NCBI GenBank assembly: GCA_018969225.1
Contig: JAGWYS010000002.1
Location: 1 to 64,000 of the forward strand
Length of the DNA: 64,000 bases
Source: Gemmatimonadota bacterium
GTDB taxonomy: Bacteria; Gemmatimonadota; Gemmatimonadetes; Gemmatimonadales; Gemmatimonadaceae
Reading direction: 5' to 3'
In this document: piece by piece, positions 47,916-62,399 of the stretch
How the letters are laid out: each line of letters starts with the position of its first letter
Numbering within the stretch: position 1 is the stretch's first letter
Made by a program: the position numbers and the translations under genes
Notes under the pieces: generated by a model
Database searches by the model: none
Told to the model about the DNA's origin: nothing
Seen by the model: only the letters and a program-made list of their open reading frames with translations

Positions 47916-48980
47916 TCAGAGATTGGCGCGCAGCGGGAGCGGCACGTCGCGACCGGTCTTGGCGGACTCGTAGATGCCAAGGATCAGCTCCAGCGACTTG
48001 CGGCCGGCGCGTCCGTCGGTGTCGGGGCGGGCGCTGCCGCGCAGCACGGCGGCCACGTTGCGGTAGTACCCCTCGTGCCCGAAGCCGTACACGCTGGCCG
48101 GGTTGGTGGCCGCCTGCTCCACCAGCTTGTCGTCGTCGTCGTAGTCGGCGAAGGTCCAGTGCTCGACCTTGTTCACCGCGATCCCGCCCACCTTCACCGT
48201 CCCCTTCTCCCCCAGGATGGTGATGGAACCCTCGAGATTGCGCGGGTAGGTGAGCATGGTCACCTCGATGGTGCCGATGGCGCCCGAGCGGAAGCGCAGG
48301 ACGGCGACACCCGTGTCCTCCGACTCGATGCGGCGGGCGAGGGTGGCGGTCTTGGCCATCACGCTCTCCACCGGCCCCACGAGCCACTGGATGAGGTCCA
48401 CGTAGTGCGAGGCCTGGTTCATGAAGGCGCCGCCGTCGAACTCCCAGGTGCCACGCCACGGCGCCTGGTCGTAGTACTCCTGGGGCCGCGTCCACCGCAC
48501 CGTGCAGTTGGCCATGTAGATCCGCCCGAAGCGCCCCCGCTCCACCGCCCGCTTGAGCAGGGCGATGGCGGGGTTGAGGCGGTTCTGCTTCACCACGAAC
48601 AGCTGCACGCGGTGCTCGTCGCACGCCTGCACCAGCGCGTCGGCGGCGGCCAGCGAGATCGCCATCGGCTTCTCGGAGATCACGTGCCGGCCGGCGCGCG
48701 CCGCCGCGATGCCGTGCGCGGGGTGCAGCCCCGACGGGGTGCAGATCACGACGGCGTCGCTGGGGACGGTGGCCAGCATCTGGTCGTAGGCGGTGAACCA
48801 CGGCACCCCCTGCCCCTCGCCGGCCGCGCGCGCCCGCTCGGCGTCCTCATCGCACACCGCCACCAGCTCCATCTCCGGGAGCCGGGCAATGGCATCGAAA
48901 TGGTTGCGACTGATGCGTCCGCACCCCACCAGGGCCAGCCGGATGCGCCGGTCCCCCGGCACCACGCGCTCGATGGTCAC
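47916..48980 (-). CDS. Gfo/Idh/MocA oxidoreductase (WbpB-like)
   Basis: [59 protein letters not shown] start overlapping the acetyltransferase stop. Confidence 0.92.
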   Translation of the reverse strand: MTIERVVPGDRRIRLALVGCGRISRNHFDAIARLPEMELVAVCDEDAERARAAGEGQGVPWFTAYDQMLATVPSDAVVICTPSGLHPAHGIAAARAGRHVISEKPMAISLAAADALVQACDEHRVQLFVVKQNRLNPAIALLKRAVERGRFGRIYMANCTVRWTRPQEYYDQAPWRGTWEFDGGAFMNQASHYVDLIQWLVGPVESVMAKTATLARRIESEDTGVAVLRFRSGAIGTIEVTMLTYPRNLEGSITILGEKGTVKVGGIAVNKVEHWTFADYDDDDKLVEQAATNPASVYGFGHEGYYRNVAAVLRGSARPDTDGRAGRKSLELILGIYESAKTGRDVPLPLRANL

Positions 48981-49641
48981 GTCCCCTCCTCGCGTTGCAC
49001 CTCGTCCCCCCGACGGCGGTAGCGCGCGCCGGTGCCGGGGCACCTCATCCACTCCACGGCCGGATCGGCGGGATCCGCCCCGTCGAACACCAAGCGGTGC
49101 CCGGCCTCCGACATCCACCCGATGCGCCGCGCCGGCACGCCGGCCACCAGCGCGTGCGCGGGGACGTCGCGGTTCACCACCGCGCCCGCCCCCACGAAGG
49201 CGTGGGCTCCGATGGTGACCCCGCAGACCACGGTGGCGTTGGCCCCGATGCTGGCGCCGCGCCGCACCAGCGTGCGCCGGTACTCGTGCTTGCGCGTGAC
49301 CGCGCTGCGGGGGTTGTAGACATTGGTGAACACCATGGACGGGCCGCAGAACACGTCATCCTCGAGCTCCACCCCCTCGTAGATGGACACGTTGTTCTGC
49401 ACCTTGACGTTGTCGCCCAGGCGGACGGCGTTCATGACCACGACGTTCTGCCCGAGGGAGCACCCCGCGCCGATGACTGCGCCGCCCAGGACGTGGCAGA
49501 AGTGCCAGACGCGGCTGCGCGGGCCGATGACCGCCCCCGCGTCCACGTAGGCGGATTCGTGCACCAGCGCCCCCTCGCCCAGCACGGCGCCTGCGGCGAC
49601 GCGCGCCTCCCCCGGGACGCCCACCATTCCGGCAGGGGCGC

Positions 49642-49645
<4 letters not shown>
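48977..49645 (-). CDS. Left-handed beta-helix N-acetyltransferase (WbpD-like)
   Basis: Hexapeptide repeats ([58 protein letters not shown]...); GTG 49645 or internal ATG 49627. Confidence 0.9.
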
Positions 49646-52873
<3,228 letters not shown>

Positions 52874-52890
<17 letters not shown>

Positions 52891-53812
52891 GCAGGAGGTC
52901 GTCGATGATGTCGTCGAGGGCGTGGGCGGGACGCCAGCCGGTTGCAGCCCCGAGCTTGCCGGCGTCGCCAACCAGCCACGGGATGTCCACCGGGCGCACC
53001 AGGGCCGGATCTTCGGTGGGCACCGCCTGGACGCCGGCGCGGGCGAGCACGCGCGCCACGACGTCCTCCACCGCCCACCCCGTCCCGCTGGCCACGTTGT
53101 AGGCCTCGCCGGGGACTCCGGCGCGACCCAGCGAAATATAAGCGGCCACGACATCGCGGACATGCAGGAAGTCGCGCACCGGCGAGCGATTGCCCAGCGG
53201 CAACGGGGTGCCGGGCGGCGCGTGGCGGAGGGCCAGGGCACGCCGTACCAAGGCAGGAAGGAGAAAGCGCGGATCCTGCCCCGGGCCGCTGTGGTTGAAG
53301 CTGCGGGCCACCACCACCGGGAGGGCGGCGGCGCGCCACGCCTGCAGGGCGCACACCTCCTGCGCGGCCTTGGTGGCGGCGTAGACGGTGCGCGGGGCCT
53401 GGGGGGCGTCCTCGCGGAGCGGGCCGGCCGCGGGGTCATGCCGGCCGTACTGCTCGCCGCTGCCGATCACCAGCACGCGGCGGAGGGTGGCCCCCGCGCG
53501 CGTCGCCAGGTGGTGGAGGAGGCGCGCGGTGGCCGTGACGTTGAGGTCCCAGGCGGCGGCGGGATCGGCCGCCGCGGTGGGGACATGGGATACCGCGGCG
53601 AGGTGGAAGACCGTGTCAGCCCCGGCGGCGACCACGGTGGACGCCACGTAGGCGTCGTCGCGGAGGTCCCCGGTGGCCCAGGTCACCCCGGGCAGGGCCT
53701 CGGCGGGACGCTGCGGGGCCATGGCCACCACGTCGCACCCGTCGGCACGGAGCGCCCGCAGCAGCCACGCGCCAACGAACCCCGAGGCGCCCGTGACGAG
53801 GACCCGGTTCAC
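52874..53812 (-). CDS. NAD-dependent epimerase/reductase, probable GDP-6-deoxy-D-mannose reductase
   Basis: [48 protein letters not shown]; adjacent to gmd. Confidence 0.82.
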
Positions 53813-53855
53813 CGCGTCCCCGCGCCGCCGGCGCGCCGCCCCCGGTGGCGCCCGG

Positions 53856-55524
<1,669 letters not shown>

Positions 55525-55529
55525 GGGGA

Positions 55530-56600
55530 TTACTCCTCGTCGTCGTCGTCGGGGGCGTTTTCGGCGGCGCGGCTGGGGGGGGTGCCGTGGTCCAGGATGC
55601 GGACCCCCTCGACCCCTTCCTCGAAGCGCATGCCGAAATTGAGCCCTTCCTTTTCCAGCAGCGCCGCGATCTCCTGGAGGGACTTGCGTCCGAAGTTCTT
55701 CACTTGGAGGATCTGCGCCTCGGTCTGGCGGACCAGGTCGCCGAGGGTGCGGATGTTGGAGTTCTTGAGGGAATTGACCGACCGGACGGAGAGCTCGAGA
55801 TCGTCGATCGGGGTGCGGAACAGCTCTGCGAGGCGCAGGGCGTCGGCGCTGGCGGCATCCCCGGCGGCGCCCGGCTGGGCGCTGGCGGAGGAGCCGAAGC
55901 CGACGAAGTACTGGAAGTGCGTCTGCGCGAGGGCGGCGGCATAGCTGACCGCCTCCTCGGGGGACATGGTCCCGTTGGTCTCGACCGTCAGGGAGAGGCG
56001 GTCGTAGTCGGTGCGCTGGCCGACGCGGGTCTCCGCGACGGTGAAGTTGGCGCGCCGGACGGGGTTGTAGATGGCGTCGATGCGGACGACGTCCACCGAC
56101 AGGTGCTTCTCCATGGGGTGCTGGTCGCTCTCGACGTAGCCGCGCCCCTTGTTCACGTACAGGTCGATCGCGATGTCGCGGTCGCCGCTGAGGGTGAGCA
56201 GGTGGTGGGCGGGGTCGATGATGCGCACCGTGGGGCCGCCCTGGATGTCGGCGGCCGTGACGGCGCCCGGTCCGGTCTTCTGGACGCGGAGGACCGCCTG
56301 CTCGACGTCGTCGGGGAGCGCCAGGGTGAGCGTCTTGAGGTTGCCGATGATCTGGTGGACGTCCTCGACGACCCCGGGGATGGTCTGGTGCTCGTGGACG
56401 ACGCCGTCGATGCGGAACGCCCAGACGGCGGAGCCGCGCAGCGACGACAGGAGCAGCCGCCGCATGGCGTTCCCGAGCGTGTGGCCGAAGCCGCGCTCGA
56501 GTGGCTGCAGGCGGAACTCGGCGACATTCGGCGCGTCCTCGCGCCGGGTCGCCTCAACGAGATGCGGGCGAACGAGCCCGGAGAGGTCGATGGTAGCCAT
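55530..56600 (-). CDS. rpoA: DNA-directed RNA polymerase subunit alpha
   Basis: FRLQPLERGFGHTLGNAMRRLLLSSLRGSAV; C-terminal domain ELSVRSVNSLKNSNIRTLGDLVRQTEAQILQVKNFGRKSLQEI. Confidence 0.98.
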   Translation of the reverse strand: MATIDLSGLVRPHLVEATRREDAPNVAEFRLQPLERGFGHTLGNAMRRLLLSSLRGSAVWAFRIDGVVHEHQTIPGVVEDVHQIIGNLKTLTLALPDDVEQAVLRVQKTGPGAVTAADIQGGPTVRIIDPAHHLLTLSGDRDIAIDLYVNKGRGYVESDQHPMEKHLSVDVVRIDAIYNPVRRANFTVAETRVGQRTDYDRLSLTVETNGTMSPEEAVSYAAALAQTHFQYFVGFGSSASAQPGAAGDAASADALRLAELFRTPIDDLELSVRSVNSLKNSNIRTLGDLVRQTEAQILQVKNFGRKSLQEIAALLEKEGLNFGMRFEEGVEGVRILDHGTPPSRAAENAPDDDDEE

Positions 56601-56755
56601 GGATGGGCGGACTGAAAGGGGTCACACCGGGGGCACAGCCCCGGTGACGCGCTGCCCCGCCCCGAACGCGCGGCAGCCTCGCATGGGAGTTCGGGTCCCG
56701 ACCGGAACCCCGCCGACGTCCCGCGCCCCCGATGAGGAGGGCGCGGGGGCGGCGG

Positions 56756-57391
56756 TCACTTCGAATACAGCTCGACGACCAGCTGTTCCTGCGCCGCCAG
56801 CGGGATCGCCGGCCGCTGCGGCTTCTCCAGCACGCGGCCGGAGAACGACTCCTTGTCCACCGCGATCCACGACGGCGTGGTGCCGCGCGCCGCCTGCTCC
56901 ATCGCGGCCATCACCAGCGCGAGCTCGCGCGAGGCCTGCTTCACGCGCACCTCCTCGCCGGGGCGCACCTGGTACGACGGCACGTCCACCAGGCCGCCGC
57001 GCACCTCGATGTGCCGGTGGCGGATCAGCTGCCGCGCCGCCTTGCGGCTCGGGGCGAACCCCATCCGGTACACGACGTTGTCCAGCCGCGTCTCGAGCGC
57101 CGCCAGCAGGTTGTGCCCGGTGATCCCGGGGTGCGACGACACCCGCTCGAAGGTGTTGCGGAACTGCTTCTCGCTCACGCCGTAGATGCGCTTGATCTTC
57201 TGCTTCTCACGCAGCTGCTTGGCGAACTCGGACATCTTCTTGCGCCGCGCCGTCGCCTGGCCGTGCTGGCCGGGGGCGTACGGGCGCCGCTCCACGGGGC
57301 ACTTCTCGGTGAAGCACTTGGTGCCCTTGAGGAACAGCTTCGTGCCCTCGCGGCGGCACTGGCGGCAGCTGGGACCGGTGTAACGGGCCAT
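56756..57391 (-). CDS. rpsD: 30S ribosomal protein S4 (cysteine-containing C+ form)
   Basis: MARYTGPSCRQCRREGTKLFLKGTKCFTEKCPVERRPYAPGQHG..., S4 RNA-binding domain RLDNVVYRMGFAPSRKAARQLIRHRHIEV. Confidence 0.98.
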   Translation of the reverse strand: MARYTGPSCRQCRREGTKLFLKGTKCFTEKCPVERRPYAPGQHGQATARRKKMSEFAKQLREKQKIKRIYGVSEKQFRNTFERVSSHPGITGHNLLAALETRLDNVVYRMGFAPSRKAARQLIRHRHIEVRGGLVDVPSYQVRPGEEVRVKQASRELALVMAAMEQAARGTTPSWIAVDKESFSGRVLEKPQRPAIPLAAQEQLVVELYSK

Positions 57392-57394
57392 GGC

Positions 57395-57772
57395 TCAGAC
57401 CCTCCGCCGCTTGGGGGGACGGCAGCCGTTGTGCGGGATCGGCGTCACGTCCCGGATGGACTTGACCTGCAGCCCCGCGGCCGCCAGCGCCTGGATGGCG
57501 GACTCGCGCCCGCTCCCCGGCCCCTGCACCCGCACGTGCACCCGCCGCACCCCCAGCGTGAGCGCCTCGCGCGCGCACTGCTCGGAGGCCACGGTGGCCG
57601 CGAACGGGGTGGACTTCTTGGAGCCCTTGAATCCGGCCTTGCCGGAGGAGCCCCACGCCACCGCGTTCCCGTGCAGGTCCGTGATGGTGATGGTGGTGTT
57701 GTTGAACGTGGCGCTCACGTGGGCGATCCCCTCCGCCTCCACGACGCGCTTGGTCTTCTTCGCGGTAGCCAT
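57395..57772 (-). CDS. rpsK: 30S ribosomal protein S11
   Basis: [45 protein letters not shown]...[15 protein letters not shown]. Confidence 0.98.
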   Translation of the reverse strand: MATAKKTKRVVEAEGIAHVSATFNNTTITITDLHGNAVAWGSSGKAGFKGSKKSTPFAATVASEQCAREALTLGVRRVHVRVQGPGSGRESAIQALAAAGLQVKSIRDVTPIPHNGCRPPKRRRV

Positions 57773-57775
57773 GGC

Positions 57776-58153
57776 TTACTTGGTCACCTTCTTCTTGCCC
57801 GCGATGGCGCGGCGCGGCCCCTTCTTGGTGCGCGCGTTCGTGTGGGTGCGCTGTCCGCGCACGGGGAGGCCGCGGCGATGGCGCGTGCCCCGGTACGACC
57901 CGATGTCCATCAGGCGCTTGATGTTCATCGCCACCTCGGTGCGCAGGGCGCCCTCGACGCGATGGTTGCGCTCGATCTCCTGACGGAGCCGGTTCAGGTC
58001 GGTGTCGTTCAGGTCGCGCACCCGCTGCGCCGGGGAAACCCCCGTCGCCGCCAGGATGCGCTGGGCCGTCTTGCGGCCGATGCCGAAGATGTAGGTGAGG
58101 CCGATCTCAACCTTCTTCTCGCGCGGGAGATCGACGCCTGCGATGCGGGCCAT
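57776..58153 (-). CDS. rpsM: 30S ribosomal protein S13
   Basis: [34 protein letters not shown]...[21 protein letters not shown]. Confidence 0.98.
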   Translation of the reverse strand: MARIAGVDLPREKKVEIGLTYIFGIGRKTAQRILAATGVSPAQRVRDLNDTDLNRLRQEIERNHRVEGALRTEVAMNIKRLMDIGSYRGTRHRRGLPVRGQRTHTNARTKKGPRRAIAGKKKVTK

Positions 58154-58166
58154 GGACGGTCGCTCC

Positions 58167-58283
58167 TCAGCCCTGGCGCTGCTTGTGCTTGGGATTGCGC
58201 TTGCAGATGATGCGCGTCACGCCTTGGCGCTTCACGACCATGCAGTGCTCGCAAATCGGCTTCACGCTGCTGCGTACTTTCAC
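58167..58283 (-). CDS. rpmJ: 50S ribosomal protein L36 (zinc-binding form)
   Basis: [38 protein letters not shown] from GTG at 58283 (CX2C...C...H). Confidence 0.95.
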   Translation of the reverse strand: MKVRSSVKPICEHCMVVKRQGVTRIICKRNPKHKQRQG

Positions 58284-58501
58284 GGGGCACCCCGGCGCGT
58301 CGGCGCCGACGGGGCCTCCCGCACCGGATTCCCGGCCGGCTGGGCCCCTCGCTGCGGTGGTTCGTCCGGAAGCATCGCCTGCCGGGCCCCAAGGCCCCGC
58401 ACCGATTCCGCGCACGGACGACTGGCGCATCGCCCCGCGCGGACGCGGGATGAAGACACCGGGTGGCCAGCGGATTGGCCAGAAAAATCGACTAGCCCCG
58501 G

Positions 58502-58530
58502 ATCATAATCCGTGCCGTCCCCCCTCGCAA
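58502..58530 (-). promoter_or_regulatory. Putative promoter of the rpmJ-rpsM-rpsK-rpsD-rpoA-rplQ operon
   Basis: Minus strand TTGCGA - 17 nt - TATGAT, in the gap between pyrF and rpmJ. Confidence 0.55.
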
Positions 58531-58558
58531 GGGCGCGCCACCCCGTAGCGCCCCCGCG

Positions 58559-59335
58559 CTACCCCGTAACGCCCGACAGCTCCGCGTGCACGGCCGCCAA
58601 CGCCACCGGCGGGTCTGCCGCCGCCGTCACCGCCCGCCCCAGCACGATCCACCGCGCCCCCGCCGAGGCCGCCCCGGAGGGCGTCATCACGCGGCGCTGG
58701 TCGTGCACCGCCCCCCCGGCCAGCCGGATCCCTGGAATCAGCAGCCCCAGTGCCGGGCCATTCGCCGCGCGCACCGCCGCCGCTTCATGGCCGGAACATA
58801 CCACCCCACCCCCACCGGCCTCCCGCACCACACGGGCCAGCCGGACCACCTCCGTCTCCACGGTGACGGGCGGACGCCCCCCGGCCGTCCCCACCGCCGC
58901 CCCGTCCAGGCTGGTTAGGATCGTCACCCCGAGAATCGTGCACCCCCCCTCGGCGGCCCCCTCCGCTGCCCCCTCGTGCGCGCCCGCCACCGCCGCCGCC
59001 ACCATCTCCGCCCCCCCGCTCGCATGTACCGTGAGCAGGCTGGCCCCGTGCCGCGCCACGCTGCGCGCCGCGCCGTGCACCGTGTTGGGTATGTCATGCA
59101 GCTTCAGGTCCACGAACACCGCCTTCCCCTGGGCCCGCAGCCACCGCACGATCCCGGGGCCCTCGGCGGCAAACAACTCCAGCCCCACCTTGTAGAAATC
59201 GCAGTGCGACCCCAGACGCCGCACCAGCGCCTCGGCCGCCGACCCATCGGCCACGTCCAGCGCCACGATGGGTACCACGGACGAGGGCACCGGGGCGGGG
59301 ATGGAACCGGACGGTGGGACGGCGGGGTCAGCCAT
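58559..59335 (-). CDS. pyrF: Orotidine 5'-phosphate decarboxylase
   Basis: VPIVALDVADGSAAEALVRRLGSHCDFYKVGLELFAAEGP...VFVDLKLHDIPNTVHGAARSVARHGASLLTVHASGG. Confidence 0.95.
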   Translation of the reverse strand: MADPAVPPSGSIPAPVPSSVVPIVALDVADGSAAEALVRRLGSHCDFYKVGLELFAAEGPGIVRWLRAQGKAVFVDLKLHDIPNTVHGAARSVARHGASLLTVHASGGAEMVAAAVAGAHEGAAEGAAEGGCTILGVTILTSLDGAAVGTAGGRPPVTVETEVVRLARVVREAGGGGVVCSGHEAAAVRAANGPALGLLIPGIRLAGGAVHDQRRVMTPSGAASAGARWIVLGRAVTAAADPPVALAAVHAELSGVTG

Positions 59336-59386
59336 GGCACGGGGGGAGGCAGGTGATTGGTACGCGCCCAACGGGCGCACAGCTGG

Positions 59387-60358
59387 TCAGGCAGGCCATG
59401 CCAGCGTCCCACGCATGGCATCCCAGGTGCGGATCCCCTCTCGCTCTCCCCACCGCGCGAGGCCGCGGGCGATGCGTGCCGGGGCCCGGGGATCGCGCAG
59501 GGCGGCCGTCCCCACCCCCACCAGCGTGGCACCGGCCAGCAGGTACTGCACCGCGTCGTCGGCGCTGCTGATCCCCCCCACGCCTATGACGGGAAGCGCG
59601 GGAAGGGCCCGATGCACCCGCCACGTGGCCAGCACGCCGACCGGCAGCAGCGCGGGACCGCTCATGCCGCCGCTCCCGAAGGACAGTCGCGGGCGCCGGC
59701 GCGCCGTGTCCACCACCAACCCCGGCAGGGTGTTCACGACCGTCACCCCCGTGGCGCCGTGGTCGGCCACCACCCGGGCCATGTCGGCGATGCCGGCACC
59801 AAGTGTGGGGGAGAGCTTGACGAAGAGCGGGCGCGCGGTGACCTGGCGCACGGCCCCGACCAGCTCGGCCAGCACTCCGGGGTCGGCCCCGAACTCCAAT
59901 CCGCCCGCCTTCACGTTGGGGCAGCTCACGTTCAGTTCGAAGCCGTCCACGCCGGCGACGCCATCCACCCCTTCCACCACGGCGACGAACTCCTCGATCC
60001 GGTTCCCCACCACATTCACCAGCACGCGGGTGCCCGGATGGTGTGCCGGCAGCCACGGCAGGAAGTCGCGGCGCACCGCCTCCAGCCCGGGATTGGCCAA
60101 TCCCACGGCGTTCACCATCCCCCCGGCAAACTCGCCCACCCGCAACGCCGGGTTCCCGGCCCGCGGGCCCACACTGACCGCCTTGGTCGCGATGCCGCCC
60201 ACGGCGTCCAAGTCCACCACGTCGGCCACCTCCTGCCCGAAGCCGGCGGTTCCGGAGGCCAGCACGACCGGATTCCGAAAGTGCAGGCCGGCCACCGCCA
60301 CACCCGGGATGGGAGCGGCGGACGCCGACGGCGAGACGGGGATCGGAGGGGTGGTCAC
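59387..60358 (-). CDS. pyrD: Dihydroorotate dehydrogenase (class 1)
   Basis: GLHFRNPVVLASGTAGFG, GFELNVSCPNVKAGG, PLFVKLSPTLG, VIGVGGISSADDAVQYLLAGATLVGVGTA. Confidence 0.94.
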   Translation of the reverse strand: MTTPPIPVSPSASAAPIPGVAVAGLHFRNPVVLASGTAGFGQEVADVVDLDAVGGIATKAVSVGPRAGNPALRVGEFAGGMVNAVGLANPGLEAVRRDFLPWLPAHHPGTRVLVNVVGNRIEEFVAVVEGVDGVAGVDGFELNVSCPNVKAGGLEFGADPGVLAELVGAVRQVTARPLFVKLSPTLGAGIADMARVVADHGATGVTVVNTLPGLVVDTARRRPRLSFGSGGMSGPALLPVGVLATWRVHRALPALPVIGVGGISSADDAVQYLLAGATLVGVGTAALRDPRAPARIARGLARWGEREGIRTWDAMRGTLAWPA

Positions 60359-61635
60359 GGGGGGGAGCCGAGGGGAGCGGCGGGGGGCGGCCCGGCAGGA
60401 CTCGGGGTGGGACGGGTGGAGGGCTGCGCGGCCACCGCCATCCGGTCGAGGAACTGCACGGCGGCCTCGGCCAGGGCGACGGCGAGCGCGCGTTGATGCA
60501 CCGGATCGGCCAGGAACGCGGCGTCGCCCGGGTGGCTGCCGTACCCCAATTCCACCAGCACGGCTGGCATCGAGGCGCCCCGGAGGACACGGAAGCCCGC
60601 CTGCTGGATCCCCCGCCCGGGACCCGGGTGTACCCCCCGGAGCCCATCCTGAACCAAGGTGGCCAATTCCACCGACGCCCGCAGGTGGGCGTTCCGCTCG
60701 AGGTCCCGGATGATGAAGGCCAGCGGATCCCCATCCGCCCCCCCCTCCTCGAATCGCGTGACCGCGTTCTCCAGCGCCTCCACGCGACGCTGGGCCTCGG
60801 TGCGCGCCTCCGCGAGCACGTACGTCTCATACCCGCGCACCGCCCCCGGGCTGGTCCACTCTGGGCTGGCGGCGTTCACGTGCAGCGAAAGGAACAGCCC
60901 CCCCGCGGCGCGGGTGGCCATGCCCCCGCGATCGGCGAGGGACACCAGCGTGTCGGTGTCACGCGTGAGGACCACCTCAACCCCGCGCGCCTGCAACGCC
61001 GACCGCACCGCACGCGCCACGGCCAGCGTGACCTGCTTTTCCAACAGCGTCCGCCCGTTGACCCGCATGCCCACCATGCCGGCGTCCCGCCCACCGTGAC
61101 CGGGATCCACCACCACCACGCGCCGCCGGACCTCGGCCGACGACGGCGTGCGCGAGGGCGGCGACGACGCCGCGGCGACCGGGCGCACGGCCACGCGCAG
61201 CAGTTCGCGGGCCCCCTGGTCATAAACCACGCCGGCGCCCAGCGCGGGGAGCACCTCCGTGGCCAGCGCCTCGGCGACCACCAGCGTGTCGCCGGCGCGC
61301 GACGCCGCCACAGGCAGTGGCATCGTGTCGAGCCCGGCCACCACCCGCCGATCCCCTGGGAGGATCGCGATCCACAGGCTGTCCACTCGGAGGCGCCACG
61401 GCGCCCCGGCGCCTGCAGGCACGGTCACCTCGCCGTCCAGTGCGCGCGCCAGCGCCGCCAGGGAGACGGTGCGCACCCCATCGGCCCGCACCATGGCGGG
61501 CACCGGCCGGCGCTCCTCGTCCACCCGCACCACCAGCGGCGGCGGCGCCAGCGCAGGCGGCGCCAGCGCAGGCGGCGCCAGCGCCGCCGCCACCTGCACC
61601 AGCCCCACCCAGCCCAGAGCCATCACGGTCGGCAC
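60355..61635 (-). CDS. N-acetylmuramoyl-L-alanine amidase (AmiC-type)
   Basis: RRRVVVVDPGHGGRDAGMVGMRVNGRTLLEKQVTLAVARAVRSAL, GGLFLSLHVNAASPEWTSPGAVRGYETYVL, AVLVELGYGSHPGDAAFL. Confidence 0.93.
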   Translation of the reverse strand: MPTVMALGWVGLVQVAAALAPPALAPPALAPPPLVVRVDEERRPVPAMVRADGVRTVSLAALARALDGEVTVPAGAGAPWRLRVDSLWIAILPGDRRVVAGLDTMPLPVAASRAGDTLVVAEALATEVLPALGAGVVYDQGARELLRVAVRPVAAASSPPSRTPSSAEVRRRVVVVDPGHGGRDAGMVGMRVNGRTLLEKQVTLAVARAVRSALQARGVEVVLTRDTDTLVSLADRGGMATRAAGGLFLSLHVNAASPEWTSPGAVRGYETYVLAEARTEAQRRVEALENAVTRFEEGGADGDPLAFIIRDLERNAHLRASVELATLVQDGLRGVHPGPGRGIQQAGFRVLRGASMPAVLVELGYGSHPGDAAFLADPVHQRALAVALAEAAVQFLDRMAVAAQPSTRPTPSPAGPPPAAPLGSPP

Positions 61636-62106
61636 TCAGCGCTGCCGCAAGGCGCGCGCGATCTCGCGATCGGCGTCGCGGCGCTTGATGTCCTCGCGCT
61701 TGTCATGCTGCTGCTTGCCACGCACCAGCGCCAACCGCACCTTGACGCGCCCACGCCGGAAATAGAGCTCCAGGGGCACCAGCGTGAGCCCCTGCCGCTC
61801 CACAGACCCGATGAGACGGCGGATCTCGCGCCGGTGCAGCAGGAGCTTGCGGGTGCGCGTGGGCTCGTGATTGAACACGTTGCCCTGCCCATAGTGCCCG
61901 ATGTGCAGGTTGAGCAGGAACGCCTCGCCCTCCTGCACGATGCCGAACGCGTCGGTGAGGTTGGCGCGCCCCTCGCGGAGCGCCTTGACCTCGGTGCCCG
62001 TAAGGACGACCCCGGCCTCCCAGGTGTCGAGGATCTCGTAGTCATGCCGTGCCCGCCTGTTCCGGGCAATCGACTCGACGGGCTCGGCATCGTCCGGCTT
62101 GGCCAT
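61636..62106 (-). CDS. smpB: SsrA-binding protein SmpB
   Basis: RNRRARHDYEILDTWEAGVVLTGTEVKALREGRANLTDAF, GVERQGLTLVPLELYF-type region, KREDIKRRDADREIARAL. Confidence 0.97.
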   Translation of the reverse strand: MAKPDDAEPVESIARNRRARHDYEILDTWEAGVVLTGTEVKALREGRANLTDAFGIVQEGEAFLLNLHIGHYGQGNVFNHEPTRTRKLLLHRREIRRLIGSVERQGLTLVPLELYFRRGRVKVRLALVRGKQQHDKREDIKRRDADREIARALRQR

Positions 62107-62149
62107 GCAGGCCAAACTAACACCCCCACCCCGTTGGTGGCCGGCGGCG

Positions 62150-62179
62150 TTGACTTCCGGCGCCTGCCCGCCCTATTAT
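62150..62179 (+). promoter_or_regulatory. Putative promoter of tRNA-Leu
   Basis: TTGACT - 18 nt - TATTAT, about 50 nt upstream of the tRNA. Confidence 0.6.
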
Positions 62180-62229
62180 GCCCTTCCCGATACGATGCGG
62201 CCGCGAACCGGCGCAGCGGACGGGGCACC

Positions 62230-62313
62230 GCCGAAGTGGTGGAATTGGTAGACGCGCTGCGTTCAGGGCGCAGTGTCCGCAAGGACGTGCCGGTTCGAGT
62301 CCGGCCTTCGGCA
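62230..62313 (+). tRNA. tRNA-Leu(CAG)
   Basis: GCCGAAG...CTTCGGC acceptor; anticodon arm CTGCG-TTCAGGG-CGCAG with anticodon CAG; long variable arm TCC-GCAA-GGA; T arm CCGG-TTCGAGT-CCGG. CCA not encoded (ACCT follows). Confidence 0.96.
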
Positions 62314-62346
62314 CCTGAGGTTCTAGTCGCAGGACCACGCAGTTTC

Positions 62347-62379
62347 GAGGGCCCGTCACCCTGTGGGTGGCGGGCCCTC
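62347..62379. terminator. Hairpin terminator between tRNA-Leu and the convergent unknown gene
   Basis: GAGGGCCCGTCACCC-tgt-GGGTGGCGGGCCCTC (15 pairs, one G.T). Confidence 0.75.
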
Positions 62380-62399
62380 GTGCGTTGGCGCCCCGTGCG

